64,000 bases of DNA from [Clostridium] innocuum (lineage in GTDB: Bacteria; Bacillota_I; Bacilli_A; Erysipelotrichales; Erysipelotrichaceae), in the NCBI GenBank assembly GCA_012317185.1, contig CP048838.1:868001-932000 (forward strand). Direction: 5' to 3'. Each line of letters starts with the position of its first letter. Positions within the stretch are counted from its first letter, which is position 1. Below the pieces are notes generated by a model that was not told where the DNA came from, ran no database searches, and was given only the letters and a program-made list of their open reading frames with translations. The position numbers and the translations under genes are program-made. Below are positions 44,100-53,001 of the stretch, in pieces.

Positions 44100-44130
44100 T
44101 CCCTCCAAACCCAAAACGGGTTCAGAGGGA
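44100..44130 (-). terminator. DtxR operon terminator, copy 2
   Basis: Same TCCCTC/GAGGGA hairpin with minus-strand TTTTTT, 50 bp after the DtxR stop. It ends the module C operon. Confidence 0.88.
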
Positions 44131-44179
44131 AGATGTGTAATCAGGCATGATGAATCCGCCCACCGAAACACCGTTTTTT

Positions 44180-44599
44180 TTATTCGATGGGCTTATCCTT
44201 TATCGCTTTTGACAGGGCAGAAATCTCGCTTTCCTGATTTCTAAAGGCGGCCTCTTTCAACCGTTCAAAACTTTCATTACTGATCACATGTTCTATCCGG
44301 CAGGCATCTACCTCTGCAGTTTCAGGATCAACACCTGCTGCGATAAGCTGTTCCGTAAAGAAGCAATGACGTTCATAAATCTTTTCGGCCACCTCGCGGC
44401 CCACATCGGTCAAATGGAGAAGGTGATCTTCATCCATTGTGAGAAAGCCGCCATCCTTCAGAGTGTTGACCGCCACACAAACACTCGGTTTTGACACTCC
44501 CATGTGCCGGGCCACGTCTACGGAGCGCACCATGTCTAATTTCTTTTTCAGCACCAGGATGGCTTCTAAATAATCTTCACCGGATGCATGAAGTTTCAT
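44180..44599 (-). CDS. DtxR/MntR family metal-dependent repressor, copy 2
   Basis: A 139-residue repressor, closely similar to copy 1, with the same DACRIEHVIS metal motif. Its DNA-recognition region reads RHMGVSKPSVCVAVNTLKDGG, different from the MEVSKPSVCHAVATL of copies 1 and 3, so its operator preference may differ slightly. ATG 44599 overlaps the ECF ATPase stop (ATGA), so it is translated as part of the module C operon; the six-residue longer frame is not needed. Confidence 0.92.
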   Translation of the reverse strand: MKLHASGEDYLEAILVLKKKLDMVRSVDVARHMGVSKPSVCVAVNTLKDGGFLTMDEDHLLHLTDVGREVAEKIYERHCFFTEQLIAAGVDPETAEVDACRIEHVISNESFERLKEAAFRNQESEISALSKAIKDKPIE

Positions 44600-46071
44600 A
44601 TTGTGTTCCTCGCACATTGGGTAAAAAACGACTTTAGTTTCTGAATCCCGTTTGCATCTAAATCATACTGTTCAAAAAGCTTTCCATGTTCAATGTGGAT
44701 TACGCTGTCGCAAACAGATGCAATCAGTTCATAATCGTGAGTAATAATGAACACAAAAACGTCTTCTCCATGAAGCTGATTCAATAGCTGGCAAGTCTGC
44801 ATCATGTGGCTAAAATCAAGGCCGGATGTAGGCTCATCAAAATACAGGATCTTTTTCCCACAAAACATGGCAGAAGCAATGATAACCCGCTGCTTCTGTC
44901 CACCAGACAGAGTCATAGGATGACGTTCTGTGAGAACTGAAATATCCAGAGTCTCCATGATTTTTTGCAGACTGTTTTCTGATGAATCTCGGTTTCCCAG
45001 TACAATTTCTTCCCGAACGCTATCGGAAAAAAGCTGGTGATTAACTTCCTGCATGACAAGATAACTTTTCTGAACTCGTTCTTTTGCGGTTTGTTTTTTC
45101 CCGTCTAACAGAAATGTCCCTTTGTTTTTCTTCATAAGCCCGCACATATAGGAAACAAATGTAGATTTTCCTGCCCCATTGGTGCCAATGATCGCAGTGA
45201 TCTTACCGGAAGGCATAGACAACGACGGGATAGATAGGGCCTCCGTCCGCTCATAGGAACAGTGAATATCTTTGAGTTCTATTACATGATTGGCAGGAAA
45301 AGCAACATGAGGCGTGATGGGATAAGAAAGCAAATCCACTGTCCGAATGCCACTTTGCAGTTGTTCTTCAAAAGTTAGATCCGCTAATTCTGCCATTGTA
45401 TATTCCCGGATGATTTTTCCATTCTCCATATAGAGTGCTCGATCTACAAGGTCTTTCAGATAATAGGTGCGGTGTTCAGCAATAATGATAGTCTTACCCT
45501 GCTGCTTGAGAAGGGATAAAATTTTCCGCACTTTTTCAATGGCCTGTATATCCAGGTTAGAGGATGGCTCATCCAACACATAGACCTGCGGGGACATGGC
45601 ATAAATGCTGGCGAAGGCGATGATCTGTTTTTCGCCTCCTGACAGGTTGAAAATGTTTCGGTCCAGCAGATATTCAATCTCCAGATCTTCCGCAGTCTGC
45701 TTGACGCGGGTGGCAATTTTCTCCGGTTCCATGCCGAAATTTTCACAGCCGAAGGCGATCTCACTGGTGGTATTGACGGTGTAGAACTGCGTCCGAGGAT
45801 TTTGAAAAACGCTGCCGACCTGTTTTGAAATTTCATACATGGGAAGGTCAAAAAGGTTTTTCCCATCCAGCAGGACAGCTCCTTGCAGGTTTCCATCATA
45901 GAAGTTGGGAATCATGCCATTGAGTAGGCGTGTCATCGTCGTTTTCCCGCATCCGCTTTTCCCACACAGTAAAATACATTCTCCATCTTTCACTTTTAGG
46001 TTGATGGAATTCAGGCTTTTGGGTTCCCCATTTTCCTGATAGGAGTACGTAACATTTTGAAAAGAAATCAT
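44596..46071 (-). CDS. Fused double-ATPase of an ECF transporter, module C
   Basis: A 491-residue double ATPase. Domain 1 has GKSGCGKTT, LSGGEKQIIAFASIYAM and VLDEPSSNLD; domain 2 has GTNGAGKST, LSGGQKQRVIIASAM and YFDEPTSGLD. More diverged than the A/B pair. ATG 46071 overlaps the T-component stop (ATGA) and follows a G-rich GGGGTGGGG segment. Unlike in A and B, no ABC half-transporter genes follow; DtxR comes directly after with a 4-bp overlap. Confidence 0.93.
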   Translation of the reverse strand: MISFQNVTYSYQENGEPKSLNSINLKVKDGECILLCGKSGCGKTTMTRLLNGMIPNFYDGNLQGAVLLDGKNLFDLPMYEISKQVGSVFQNPRTQFYTVNTTSEIAFGCENFGMEPEKIATRVKQTAEDLEIEYLLDRNIFNLSGGEKQIIAFASIYAMSPQVYVLDEPSSNLDIQAIEKVRKILSLLKQQGKTIIIAEHRTYYLKDLVDRALYMENGKIIREYTMAELADLTFEEQLQSGIRTVDLLSYPITPHVAFPANHVIELKDIHCSYERTEALSIPSLSMPSGKITAIIGTNGAGKSTFVSYMCGLMKKNKGTFLLDGKKQTAKERVQKSYLVMQEVNHQLFSDSVREEIVLGNRDSSENSLQKIMETLDISVLTERHPMTLSGGQKQRVIIASAMFCGKKILYFDEPTSGLDFSHMMQTCQLLNQLHGEDVFVFIITHDYELIASVCDSVIHIEHGKLFEQYDLDANGIQKLKSFFTQCARNTI

Positions 46072-46751
46072 AGTATCCCCACCCCCTTTAGAAGTAGTGC
46101 CGATACCGCCAAAATTCCTGTTATCATCCAAACGGCAATATCGTAATGGCTGAATTTCACCTGCACAAGACTGGTATGTGTACCTGGATTATCTAAGCCC
46201 CGGCAAAGCGCGGCTGCCGACAGTTCTTCACTGACATTCACAGCAGACATTAAAAGCGGAACCATGATGTGTTCCAGAGAAACATGGATCCCCCGCATCT
46301 TCATAGCTGCCCGGATGGAGGCCCATTCCTCTTTGATCGTAGGGAAGTAACGAAATACCACGGATAGCGGAATGATTGCGGTCTGCGGAAGCCGCAGTTT
46401 CCACATGACCGCAACAAATTCACTAACTTCTGTTTTTTTCAAAATCCACTTGCCCAGGATAAAGCAGGGAAGAAATTTCCGAAGCGCCACTGTGATGAAG
46501 GATACCAGTGTAAAGGCAAACCCATTCATGTGGGGCGTACCAAGCTGGTCAATGCCAAGCATGATAAAAAACGCGATCAGGAAATGGAAGGCGCTTCTCG
46601 TCTGCCTGTCTATAGTGATAAGCAGCAGACAGCCAAACACCAAAACCAGTTCAAAAACCAGGGCATGGCTGAGAAGTAAAAAGAGATTCACAACCAATAT
46701 CAGCATCAGCTTTGTCCGCAGATCAAATTTTACTTCTCGTCTTCCCATCAT
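46068..46751 (-). CDS. ECF transporter T component, module C
   Basis: A 227-residue membrane protein with about five hydrophobic segments. The coupling motif SAVNVSEELSAAALCRGLDNPG keeps the A-R-G core but differs from A and B. It overlaps both neighbours by 4 bp. It links the module C S component to the double ATPase. Confidence 0.9.
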   Translation of the reverse strand: MMGRREVKFDLRTKLMLILVVNLFLLLSHALVFELVLVFGCLLLITIDRQTRSAFHFLIAFFIMLGIDQLGTPHMNGFAFTLVSFITVALRKFLPCFILGKWILKKTEVSEFVAVMWKLRLPQTAIIPLSVVFRYFPTIKEEWASIRAAMKMRGIHVSLEHIMVPLLMSAVNVSEELSAAALCRGLDNPGTHTSLVQVKFSHYDIAVWMITGILAVSALLLKGVGIL

Positions 46752-47344
46752 ACCATTCCAGCCTTTTCAAAGTGTTTCTTAAACATTTTCTTGCCGATCA
46801 TGCAGCCAATCAAGGCGAAGATAACAGTTCCGACGATCATCACGAACAGCACCCAAATTGGCGTCATGGCCTCCAGCGTATTGCAGAAATCTGCGCTCAT
46901 ACCACGCTCCAGGGTATCGGCAAAATAGTAATCGCGCATGATCCAGATCGGCAGAAAGCCTCCCAGCAAATTTTGAGAGAAAACTACATAACTCAAAATG
47001 TTCAATCTGTTATTGCGGAATTTTCCCGCACCCGCGATAATCTCAGCCAGGATACCTGCCACAGCGCCAGTCACCGCAACAACCCAGATGTTTCCCTGGA
47101 GCAGAAGGAACAGGCAAGGCAGCATGGCTGCGATAAAGATAGGGCCATGAATAGGAGACTTTGCCAGCAGCATCTGGTAAACCGGAGCAGCCACCAAGGC
47201 AATCAGACTTGTCATACAGAGATAAAGGGGCGGCACTGGCATACAACAGCATCCAATAATAACGAATACAACGAAATACAGCGCGATAAACACTCCTGCC
47301 GACACCAGACGTTTGGATTTTTTTGTGTTGCTTTTTTCGTTCAT
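46748..47344 (-). CDS. ECF transporter S component (MptD/Trep_Strep type), module C
   Basis: A 198-residue six-helix protein: KRLVSAGVFIALYFVVFVIIG at the start, QMLLAKSPIHGPIFI where A and B have LLMIAKVPKRG, and a KKMFKKHFEKAGMV end. Clearly the most diverged S component, so probably a different ligand. ATG 47344 has GGAGG ahead; the TTG 15 bp upstream overlaps that site. It follows the AraC gene by 24 bp in the same direction. Confidence 0.85.
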   Translation of the reverse strand: MNEKSNTKKSKRLVSAGVFIALYFVVFVIIGCCCMPVPPLYLCMTSLIALVAAPVYQMLLAKSPIHGPIFIAAMLPCLFLLLQGNIWVVAVTGAVAGILAEIIAGAGKFRNNRLNILSYVVFSQNLLGGFLPIWIMRDYYFADTLERGMSADFCNTLEAMTPIWVLFVMIVGTVIFALIGCMIGKKMFKKHFEKAGMV

Positions 47345-47368
47345 TTTATGTACCTCCAAAAAGTTAAA

Positions 47369-48352
47369 TTAAATTCCGCACCGGCTCTGACGCCGATACT
47401 CTAATGGGGTTGCCCCCAAAAAGCTCTTAAATGCCGCAGAAAATTTGCTGGCATTTTCGTATCCCACACTGGCGGCGATTTCTGCCACGGGTTGATTTCC
47501 TTCCCGCAGCGCAGCCGAAGCCACAGACATTCTTGCTTCTCGCAGCCATGTGGAGATGTTTTTTCCATATACTCCTTGAAAATAATTTTTCAGAGAGGAA
47601 GGGCTGATCCCAAAGGGAGCCGCAAGGCTTTCGATAGAATAGTGGCGGCTCAAATCATCACTGATAATTTCCATGACCTGCTTGGCAATCTGTACCTGCC
47701 CCATGGTCATAAAAGAACTTTCATCACTTTTCTCCGGCATATCCGACTTACAAAGCAGGAGCAACAGTTCCGCCACTTTCATTTGCAGATAGGGAATCCG
47801 GCATTCAGAAGGTGCGCCGCTCATATCTTCAAACAGTTTCTTGAATCGATCATCTGCCCGTACCACATAGCTTTGTGCGTTCTGGCAAAAGCGGGACTGC
47901 ACTTGTTTTCCATCCACTCCAAACAGCCGCAAGATTTCCGGGGCCTCGTGGTTCCGTGTTGAGGAGTGGAACAAGAGTTCCATCCCGTGATAGTGACCGC
48001 ATGGAAATTGAAAACTGTCCTGGGCTTTCCGCACATCAATGCTTAAATTGCCAGGTTCCATAAACAGGAGCAAATTATCGGACATTCGCACTTCCATGCG
48101 TCCTTCTGTGCAGTAATTAATCTTGAGACTATTGCCTACTTCTTTACTTTCTGACAGCTGGAAAGATTTGCAGTGAAAGCTGTGGAATTGCAGAACCACT
48201 CCTGGAAAGAGCGTTAGCACTTCCACTGTGCCCGTTCCATCTACACAATCGATTTGATAGACGATACGATGGTCATTATGAATCAGTACACGGATATTGT
48301 TCTGCATTTTCAGTTCACTCATATAGGTTGGAAGAATTGCTGTCGGGTCCAA
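47369..48352 (-). CDS. AraC family regulator, module C
   Basis: A 327-residue AraC-type protein. The N-terminal part includes a cupin-like stretch (NLLLFMEPGNLSIDVRK, PCGHYHGMELLF), as in PchR-like siderophore-responsive regulators. The C-terminal double helix-turn-helix has YSIESLAAPFGISPSSLKNYFQ and VAEIAASVGYENASKFSAAFKSFLGATPLEYR. A TTG start at 48352 is proposed because GAGGAGG lies about 8 bp ahead; ATG 48322 is the alternative. Unlike in modules A and B it is the first gene of the uptake operon, not divergent, with the palindrome at 48371-48386 in the leader. Confidence 0.88.
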   Translation of the reverse strand: MDPTAILPTYMSELKMQNNIRVLIHNDHRIVYQIDCVDGTGTVEVLTLFPGVVLQFHSFHCKSFQLSESKEVGNSLKINYCTEGRMEVRMSDNLLLFMEPGNLSIDVRKAQDSFQFPCGHYHGMELLFHSSTRNHEAPEILRLFGVDGKQVQSRFCQNAQSYVVRADDRFKKLFEDMSGAPSECRIPYLQMKVAELLLLLCKSDMPEKSDESSFMTMGQVQIAKQVMEIISDDLSRHYSIESLAAPFGISPSSLKNYFQGVYGKNISTWLREARMSVASAALREGNQPVAEIAASVGYENASKFSAAFKSFLGATPLEYRRQSRCGI

Positions 48353-48370
48353 AGAATCACCTCCTCTTAT

Positions 48371-48386
48371 GTTAGTTTTAGCTAAC
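48371..48386. promoter_or_regulatory. GTTAG-N6-CTAAC operator, module C promoter
   Basis: GTTAG-TTTTAG-CTAAC. On the minus strand an extended -10 (TGT-TATACT, 48394-48399) lies 7 bp upstream, with a weak TAGAAA at the -35 position, as expected for an activated promoter. The site ends 18 bp before the TTG start of the AraC gene. Confidence 0.85.
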
Positions 48387-48433
48387 TTATCACAGTATAA
48401 CATTTTGATTATTCTCTTTCTACTCTGGAAGCC

Positions 48434-48461
48434 AAAAATGCTCCGTCTGACAATGGGTTTC
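48434..48461. promoter_or_regulatory. Shared 28-bp promoter element, module C copy
   Basis: AAAAATGCTCCGTCTGACAA continues as TGGGTTTC. The same element with four changes is at 52115-52142. In both places it lies 47-49 bp upstream of the palindrome, a fitting place for an AraC-type activator. It overlaps the stop of the upstream ABC gene. Confidence 0.55.
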
Positions 48462-50196
48462 AAACCGCCCATTCCTGGCTCTTGGCCTGGATCTGATACA
48501 GGCGCTGATACAAACCGCCCTTTGCCATCAGGTCTGCGTGTGTCCCGGATTCTTCGATTTCACCATTGTTCAGCACCAGGATTTGATCTGCATCCGCAAT
48601 GGTACGAAGCCGGTGAGCAATCACCAGAACCGTTTTTCCTTTTATCAAGCGGGAGATGGCGCTTTGGATCAGCACTTCATTTTCCGGGTCAAGAGATGCG
48701 GTAGCCTCATCCAGCAGAATGATAGGTGCGTCTTTCAAAAGGGCGCGGGCAATGGAAATACGCTGACGTTCACCGCCGGAGAGGGTGGAGCCGTTTTCTC
48801 CCAACAGAGTGTTATATCCCTCTGGAAGCCGCTGGACAAACTCATCACAGCAGGCCGCTTTTGCCGCCGCAAGAACCTGTTCATCCGTTGCATCCAGATT
48901 TCCAATTTTAATGTTGTTCCATACGGTATCATTGAATAGGGTTACATCCTGAAATACGAAAGACATCGTTCCCATTAAATACTCCGGGTCGAGCGTTTTC
49001 ACATCTGCGCCGCCCACTTTTACTGTGCCGGTGCTCACATCCCAGAATCGGGCGATTAGTCTCGACATGGTACTCTTTCCGCTGCCGGAAGGACCGACCA
49101 AGGCGGTGATCTTGCCCTCTGGAATCGTCGCAGTTACATCTTTCAAGACAGGCTCTTTATTATAGGCAAAACTCACATGGTCAAAGGTAATCGCATGGTT
49201 TGGAATCGGAACATCCGTCCGGCCCTCCATAACCGGGATACTGGCCAGTTCTCTCATTCGCTGGGTGGATACCAATGTGTGGAACAGCATTGGCAGCAGC
49301 GTGAGGATCGTCAAAATCGGCCCGTACATTCGGCACACAATCACCAGCGAAAGCAGCAACGGCAAAATGGTGATGCTGCCGCCGGTCAGAAGGTGGACGC
49401 CGACAAAAACCGTGATACCGATGCCTGCCTGGAGGACAAACTGGGCGATAGAGATGAAAACACTGGTTCCCAGTTCCATGTGGATGGACTGCTTTTTCAA
49501 GTCTTTTAGTGCATCGTTTAATTTGGAGAATCTTTCACCATCCAGATGACAGGATTTGATGATACGGATACCTTCCAAATATTCCTGTTCTTCTTCGGAA
49601 GCCTTTAATTTGGCCTTCACCTGTCGCTGACTCCCACGTTCCTGGGCTTTCCGGCTGCCAAAAATAATCAGGAAAGAAATTGGCAGTGTGCAGAAGATAG
49701 ACAGACCCATACGCCAGTCAAAGAACATTACACAGATGCAGATTAGAGTGCAGGAAATGGCGTTTGCCATCAAAGGTGGCACAATATGGCTCATGGAGTG
49801 TTCAATGCTGGCACAGTCACCCATCATATTGGTGGTTAGTTCGGTCAGGTCTTTGTTGTTAAACACACTCATGGGGAACTTGCGAACCAGTTCTGCAATG
49901 CGAATCCGTGAATCTTCCGCCGCCGTATAGCAGGACACATAGGTTTTCCGATAATCATTTTTGCAACAGAGGAAGTGGATGACTACGGCGACAACACCAG
50001 CACCAAACAGCATCCACATCTTACTCCAGGAAACTGCACCGCCAGTCAGCGGCGTCAAAACCTCCCAAAAAATCTGAACTGTGATGACAACCGACAGCAT
50101 CAGGGAGAGGTTGGTAAGGGTGCAGGCAAAGATGCCCTTTTTCAAATCCTTTGCTCCCCGATCCGAGAGCTGAAACATTTCTTTCAAATTCATCAT
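48460..50196 (-). CDS. ABC half-transporter, exporter fold (second partner), pair 3
   Basis: A 578-residue half-transporter: membrane domain about 20-310, then an ATPase with GPSGSGKST, LSGGERQRISIARALL and LLLDEATASLDPEN (consensus sites). ATG 50196 has GGGAGG about 8 bp ahead and lies 3 bp after its partner's stop. The residues DRGAKDLKKG near the start recur as EQGAKDLIKG in the pair at 55319, showing that the two pairs are paralogous. Probably a metallophore importer of the YbtPQ/IrtAB type, by context. Its stop overlaps the module C promoter element. Confidence 0.87.
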   Translation of the reverse strand: MMNLKEMFQLSDRGAKDLKKGIFACTLTNLSLMLSVVITVQIFWEVLTPLTGGAVSWSKMWMLFGAGVVAVVIHFLCCKNDYRKTYVSCYTAAEDSRIRIAELVRKFPMSVFNNKDLTELTTNMMGDCASIEHSMSHIVPPLMANAISCTLICICVMFFDWRMGLSIFCTLPISFLIIFGSRKAQERGSQRQVKAKLKASEEEQEYLEGIRIIKSCHLDGERFSKLNDALKDLKKQSIHMELGTSVFISIAQFVLQAGIGITVFVGVHLLTGGSITILPLLLSLVIVCRMYGPILTILTLLPMLFHTLVSTQRMRELASIPVMEGRTDVPIPNHAITFDHVSFAYNKEPVLKDVTATIPEGKITALVGPSGSGKSTMSRLIARFWDVSTGTVKVGGADVKTLDPEYLMGTMSFVFQDVTLFNDTVWNNIKIGNLDATDEQVLAAAKAACCDEFVQRLPEGYNTLLGENGSTLSGGERQRISIARALLKDAPIILLDEATASLDPENEVLIQSAISRLIKGKTVLVIAHRLRTIADADQILVLNNGEIEESGTHADLMAKGGLYQRLYQIQAKSQEWAV

Positions 50197-50199
50197 TGT

Positions 50200-52017
50200 T
50201 TATGCCTCCCTTCCCGCACCGAACTTCCAGTTCAAAGCTGTGGTATAGTTGTTCCACAAGTCCTGATAGCGCCCGGCCTGTGCCATCAGTTCCTCATGGG
50301 TACCGGATTGAACAAGTCGTCCCTGGTCAACCACAAGAATCTGGTCAGCATCCCGAATAGTAGAAAGGCGGTGCGCAATCATAATAACGGTTTTGCCTTT
50401 TATCAGTTCCGAAAGCGCCTGCTGAATCAGATGCTCATTCTCCGGGTCACTAAAAGACGTAGCCTCATCCAATACCAGGATGGGGGCGTTTTTCACAATC
50501 GCCCTGGCGATGGCAATGCGTTGGATCTGACCGCCGGATAGTTTCACACCATTTTTCCCGAATACTGTGTGATAGCCCTCCGGCAGTTCCGAAATAAATT
50601 CATGGCACTGAGCCGCTTTTGCTGCGGCAATCACTTCATCCTCGGCGGCGCCGGGACACCCCATGCAAATGTTGTCCAGAATGCTTTGTTTGAACAGGAA
50701 GTTGTCCTGGAATACAAAACTGACGGTATCCATCAGGGCAGCCATACTCATGTCTCGGATGTCTACACCGCCAATACGGATAGCACCCTGTTCCACATCA
50801 TAGAAACGCGGAAGCAGGCTGGCAATAGTGCTTTTTCCGCCGCCGGACGGGCCGACGATGGCAGTCATTTTTCCCTGGGGCGCGGTAAAGGACACATCCG
50901 TTAGAGCGGTATGCGTTTTATCTTCGGTATAGGAAAAAGTCACATGGTCATAAACAACATCGTATGAATCAGGCTTTGCAGAGGTAGACCTTTCCGGGAT
51001 TTCCGGCTCCGCCAATACCTGATCCATGTGTTCTACTGCATTGCCCACCTGCATGGCGTTGACGGAGGCATACAGCACCTTCATCAAAATGGAAGCCACC
51101 ACAGGCACAAAGATCAAATAGAAAATGAAGGAAGCCACAAAGGACTGATAATCTGTGGTGGAGCTGCCGATCCAAATGCCCACCGGGATAATAAACAGAT
51201 AAATTCCATTGAGCGCGGCGGTAAAGGCCGCTGTCATCAGTTCCTGGCTCAGAGAGTACGGAATGACGGTTTTGGTATAATTCTTAATGGAATCGTGCAG
51301 ACGCTTAAAAGAGAAGGCTGTCTGGCGGAAAGCCTTAACCACAGCAATCCCTCGGATGTACTCTACGGAAGCATTGCTCATATCCTCCAGCGATGTCTGG
51401 TAGTCCTCCATCAGTTTCTTTGTCTTGTTGCCGCCGGAAGTCGCACCATACACCAGGAACGAAACGATAATTCCTACAAAGGTTGCCAGGCCAAATCGCC
51501 AATCAACGGCGAACACCAGCACCAACATGACCACCGGCGCTACAAAAGCGGAAATCATGTTGGGAAGGTCGTGGGCGATGAATCCTTCCAGGCTTTCAAT
51601 GTTGTCATCCATGACCTTCCGCAGCTTACCGCTGCCCATCTTCAAATGGTAGCCCAGTGGGAGCTTTGTAATGTGGGAAATATAGTTGATTTTGCATTGA
51701 TACAGAGTCCCATAAGCCGCAATGTGCGACAGCGCCACGGATGCAGTGTAAAGCAGTACATTCAGGAGAACCCCACCGAGAGCCAGGCCGCCATATCCCA
51801 GCACTTTGGGCACATCCAGAGTGCTGAAATCCGGGTAAGCCCCCACGATTTCCTGAATGATAAAATAAATGGCCAGATAGGGCAGAAATGACGCAATAGT
51901 AGCCATAGCAGAAAGAAGCATTCCTCCCACCATGGGTGCTTTCTGCGTCATAGCCAGCTCCATGAGGCGTGGCAGGCCTTTTTTTGACTTGCCGTCTTGG
52001 CTTTCTTTTTTCGCCAT
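50200..52017 (-). CDS. ABC half-transporter, exporter fold (first partner), pair 3
   Basis: A 605-residue half-transporter: membrane domain about 25-320, and an ATPase with Walker A GPSGGGKST, an unusual LSGGQIQRIAIARAIV signature and Walker B LVLDEATSFSDPEN. The altered D-loop (SFSDPE) suggests that this half forms a degenerate ATP site. ATG 52017 is chosen because AAGGTG lies about 7 bp ahead; ATG 52038 falls inside the palindrome and has no ribosome binding site. The leader holds the long perfect inverted repeat at 52037-52078. Confidence 0.87.
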   Translation of the reverse strand: MAKKESQDGKSKKGLPRLMELAMTQKAPMVGGMLLSAMATIASFLPYLAIYFIIQEIVGAYPDFSTLDVPKVLGYGGLALGGVLLNVLLYTASVALSHIAAYGTLYQCKINYISHITKLPLGYHLKMGSGKLRKVMDDNIESLEGFIAHDLPNMISAFVAPVVMLVLVFAVDWRFGLATFVGIIVSFLVYGATSGGNKTKKLMEDYQTSLEDMSNASVEYIRGIAVVKAFRQTAFSFKRLHDSIKNYTKTVIPYSLSQELMTAAFTAALNGIYLFIIPVGIWIGSSTTDYQSFVASFIFYLIFVPVVASILMKVLYASVNAMQVGNAVEHMDQVLAEPEIPERSTSAKPDSYDVVYDHVTFSYTEDKTHTALTDVSFTAPQGKMTAIVGPSGGGKSTIASLLPRFYDVEQGAIRIGGVDIRDMSMAALMDTVSFVFQDNFLFKQSILDNICMGCPGAAEDEVIAAAKAAQCHEFISELPEGYHTVFGKNGVKLSGGQIQRIAIARAIVKNAPILVLDEATSFSDPENEHLIQQALSELIKGKTVIMIAHRLSTIRDADQILVVDQGRLVQSGTHEELMAQAGRYQDLWNNYTTALNWKFGAGREA

Positions 52018-52036
52018 TGATATCACCTTCTCTTTC

Positions 52037-52078
52037 ATAATAAATGGTGGTTAGCAATCACTAACCACCATTTATTAT
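52037..52078. promoter_or_regulatory. Operator with perfect 18-bp inverted repeat, ABC pair 3 promoter
   Basis: GTTAG-CAATCA-CTAAC at 52050-52065 lies inside a perfect inverted repeat with 18-bp arms (52037-52054 and 52061-52078). A -10 TATAAT (minus strand, 52074-52079) overlaps the outer arm, and TTGGAG lies exactly 17 bp before it, so a bound protein would block the promoter. The mRNA leader would also fold into a strong hairpin near the start codon. Confidence 0.88.
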
Positions 52079-52114
52079 ATTTCTTATTTACTTCTTCTCC
52101 AACTCTTTAACAGT

Positions 52115-52142
52115 AAAAATACTCCGTTCGACAATGGATTTC
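52115..52142. promoter_or_regulatory. Shared 28-bp promoter element, ABC pair 3 copy
   Basis: AAAAATACTCCGTTCGACAA continues as TGGATTTC, matching 48434-48461 at 24 of 28 bases. It lies 49 bp upstream of the operator. Candidate AraC-type activator site. Confidence 0.55.
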
Positions 52143-52169
52143 TATCTGTCTAACATTGCAGTATATTCG

Positions 52170-52976
52170 CTATAGTTTTAGATGTATCATCTTTACCATT
52201 TTGAATTGATCAGAAACCGCCATACTGACCTTTGTGGAGAGCTTTAAGCCGTTTTTAGGAATGTAACGATAATAAGGTTCCTCCGCAATCACCTTCGCAT
52301 TACTCCCGATCTTTGCTGCCAGTTCTTTTGCTGCATCCACAAAAAAGAACATCTGCGCATCGGCATGGCCTACCTGCTTCATATACTTCTTTTGCATCAT
52401 AGCCATGCCTTTTTTGTTCACGGTGTCAAAAACAACTTCCATATTTCCAAATTGTCCCATCGTACGCAGAAGGGCAACGACCTTATTTTCTTCAAAATAA
52501 TGAAACAGCCCGCCTGCAGTAACGAGAATAGGAGCATCGGGAAATTCTGTACGAACTTGTCTGATCCAGTCTTCGGAAAAGGCATCTCCTGCAAGATAGG
52601 TTTCTCGTTCCAATTCCGGGAGCAGTTCCCGCCGGTAGTCAATGACATGAGGCAAATCCACGGCATACCAGCGTGTCCTTCCGTTATCACAGCGGTAATA
52701 GGTTGTCTCCAGGCCACAGCCCAGCTGGACAATCACACCGTCCGGTCTTCTTTCCAGAAAAGACCGAATGAACCGATCCATATTGGCAGAGCGGGAGGCA
52801 GAGGCCAAAAGAGTATACTGGTTCTGCTTATTCTGTTTAATCAAGTCCAAGGGCAGCTTATTTTTCAATTCCAATGCTTTTTTATCATATAAAATTTGCG
52901 GGCAATGCTCACTGGCATGGATTCTGCCCAGCATAGGGACGAACAGGGTATCCTCCACAACGCCTAATTTCCGCAT
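52170..52976 (-). CDS. LCM-type SAM-dependent methyltransferase 1
   Basis: A 268-residue class I methyltransferase of the leucine carboxyl methyltransferase (PF04072-like) group. The SAM motif is VIVQLGCGLETTYYRCDNG (about 81-99), followed by the acidic WYAVDLPHVIDYRREL and the later VTAGGLFHYFEE block. Members methylate carboxyl or hydroxyl groups of small molecules or proteins. It is the last gene of a four-gene operon (55200 to 52170) and is paralogous to the first. Being under the same palindrome as the transporters, it may modify a metallophore or an intracellular ligand; this is inference and no substrate can be named. Confidence 0.85.
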   Translation of the reverse strand: MRKLGVVEDTLFVPMLGRIHASEHCPQILYDKKALELKNKLPLDLIKQNKQNQYTLLASASRSANMDRFIRSFLERRPDGVIVQLGCGLETTYYRCDNGRTRWYAVDLPHVIDYRRELLPELERETYLAGDAFSEDWIRQVRTEFPDAPILVTAGGLFHYFEENKVVALLRTMGQFGNMEVVFDTVNKKGMAMMQKKYMKQVGHADAQMFFFVDAAKELAAKIGSNAKVIAEEPYYRYIPKNGLKLSTKVSMAVSDQFKMVKMIHLKL

Positions 52977-53001
52977 AACCAGTCCTCCTTATATAGTGAG
53001 A

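Larger units (their letters stand above)
43298..44599. repeat. DtxR plus sigma-like cassette, copy 2
   Basis: Second copy of the 1.2-kb direct repeat, with the same 401-bp spacer and two terminators at 43895-43920 and 44100-44130. It extends further left than copy 1, sharing the CACACCCTGCTTTGTG end with copy 3. Confidence 0.9.

Noticed and set aside
46712..47404. 230-codon plus-strand frame opposite the module C S and T genes
   Set aside because: Antisense shadow; His/Gln/Asn-rich composition, no ribosome binding site.
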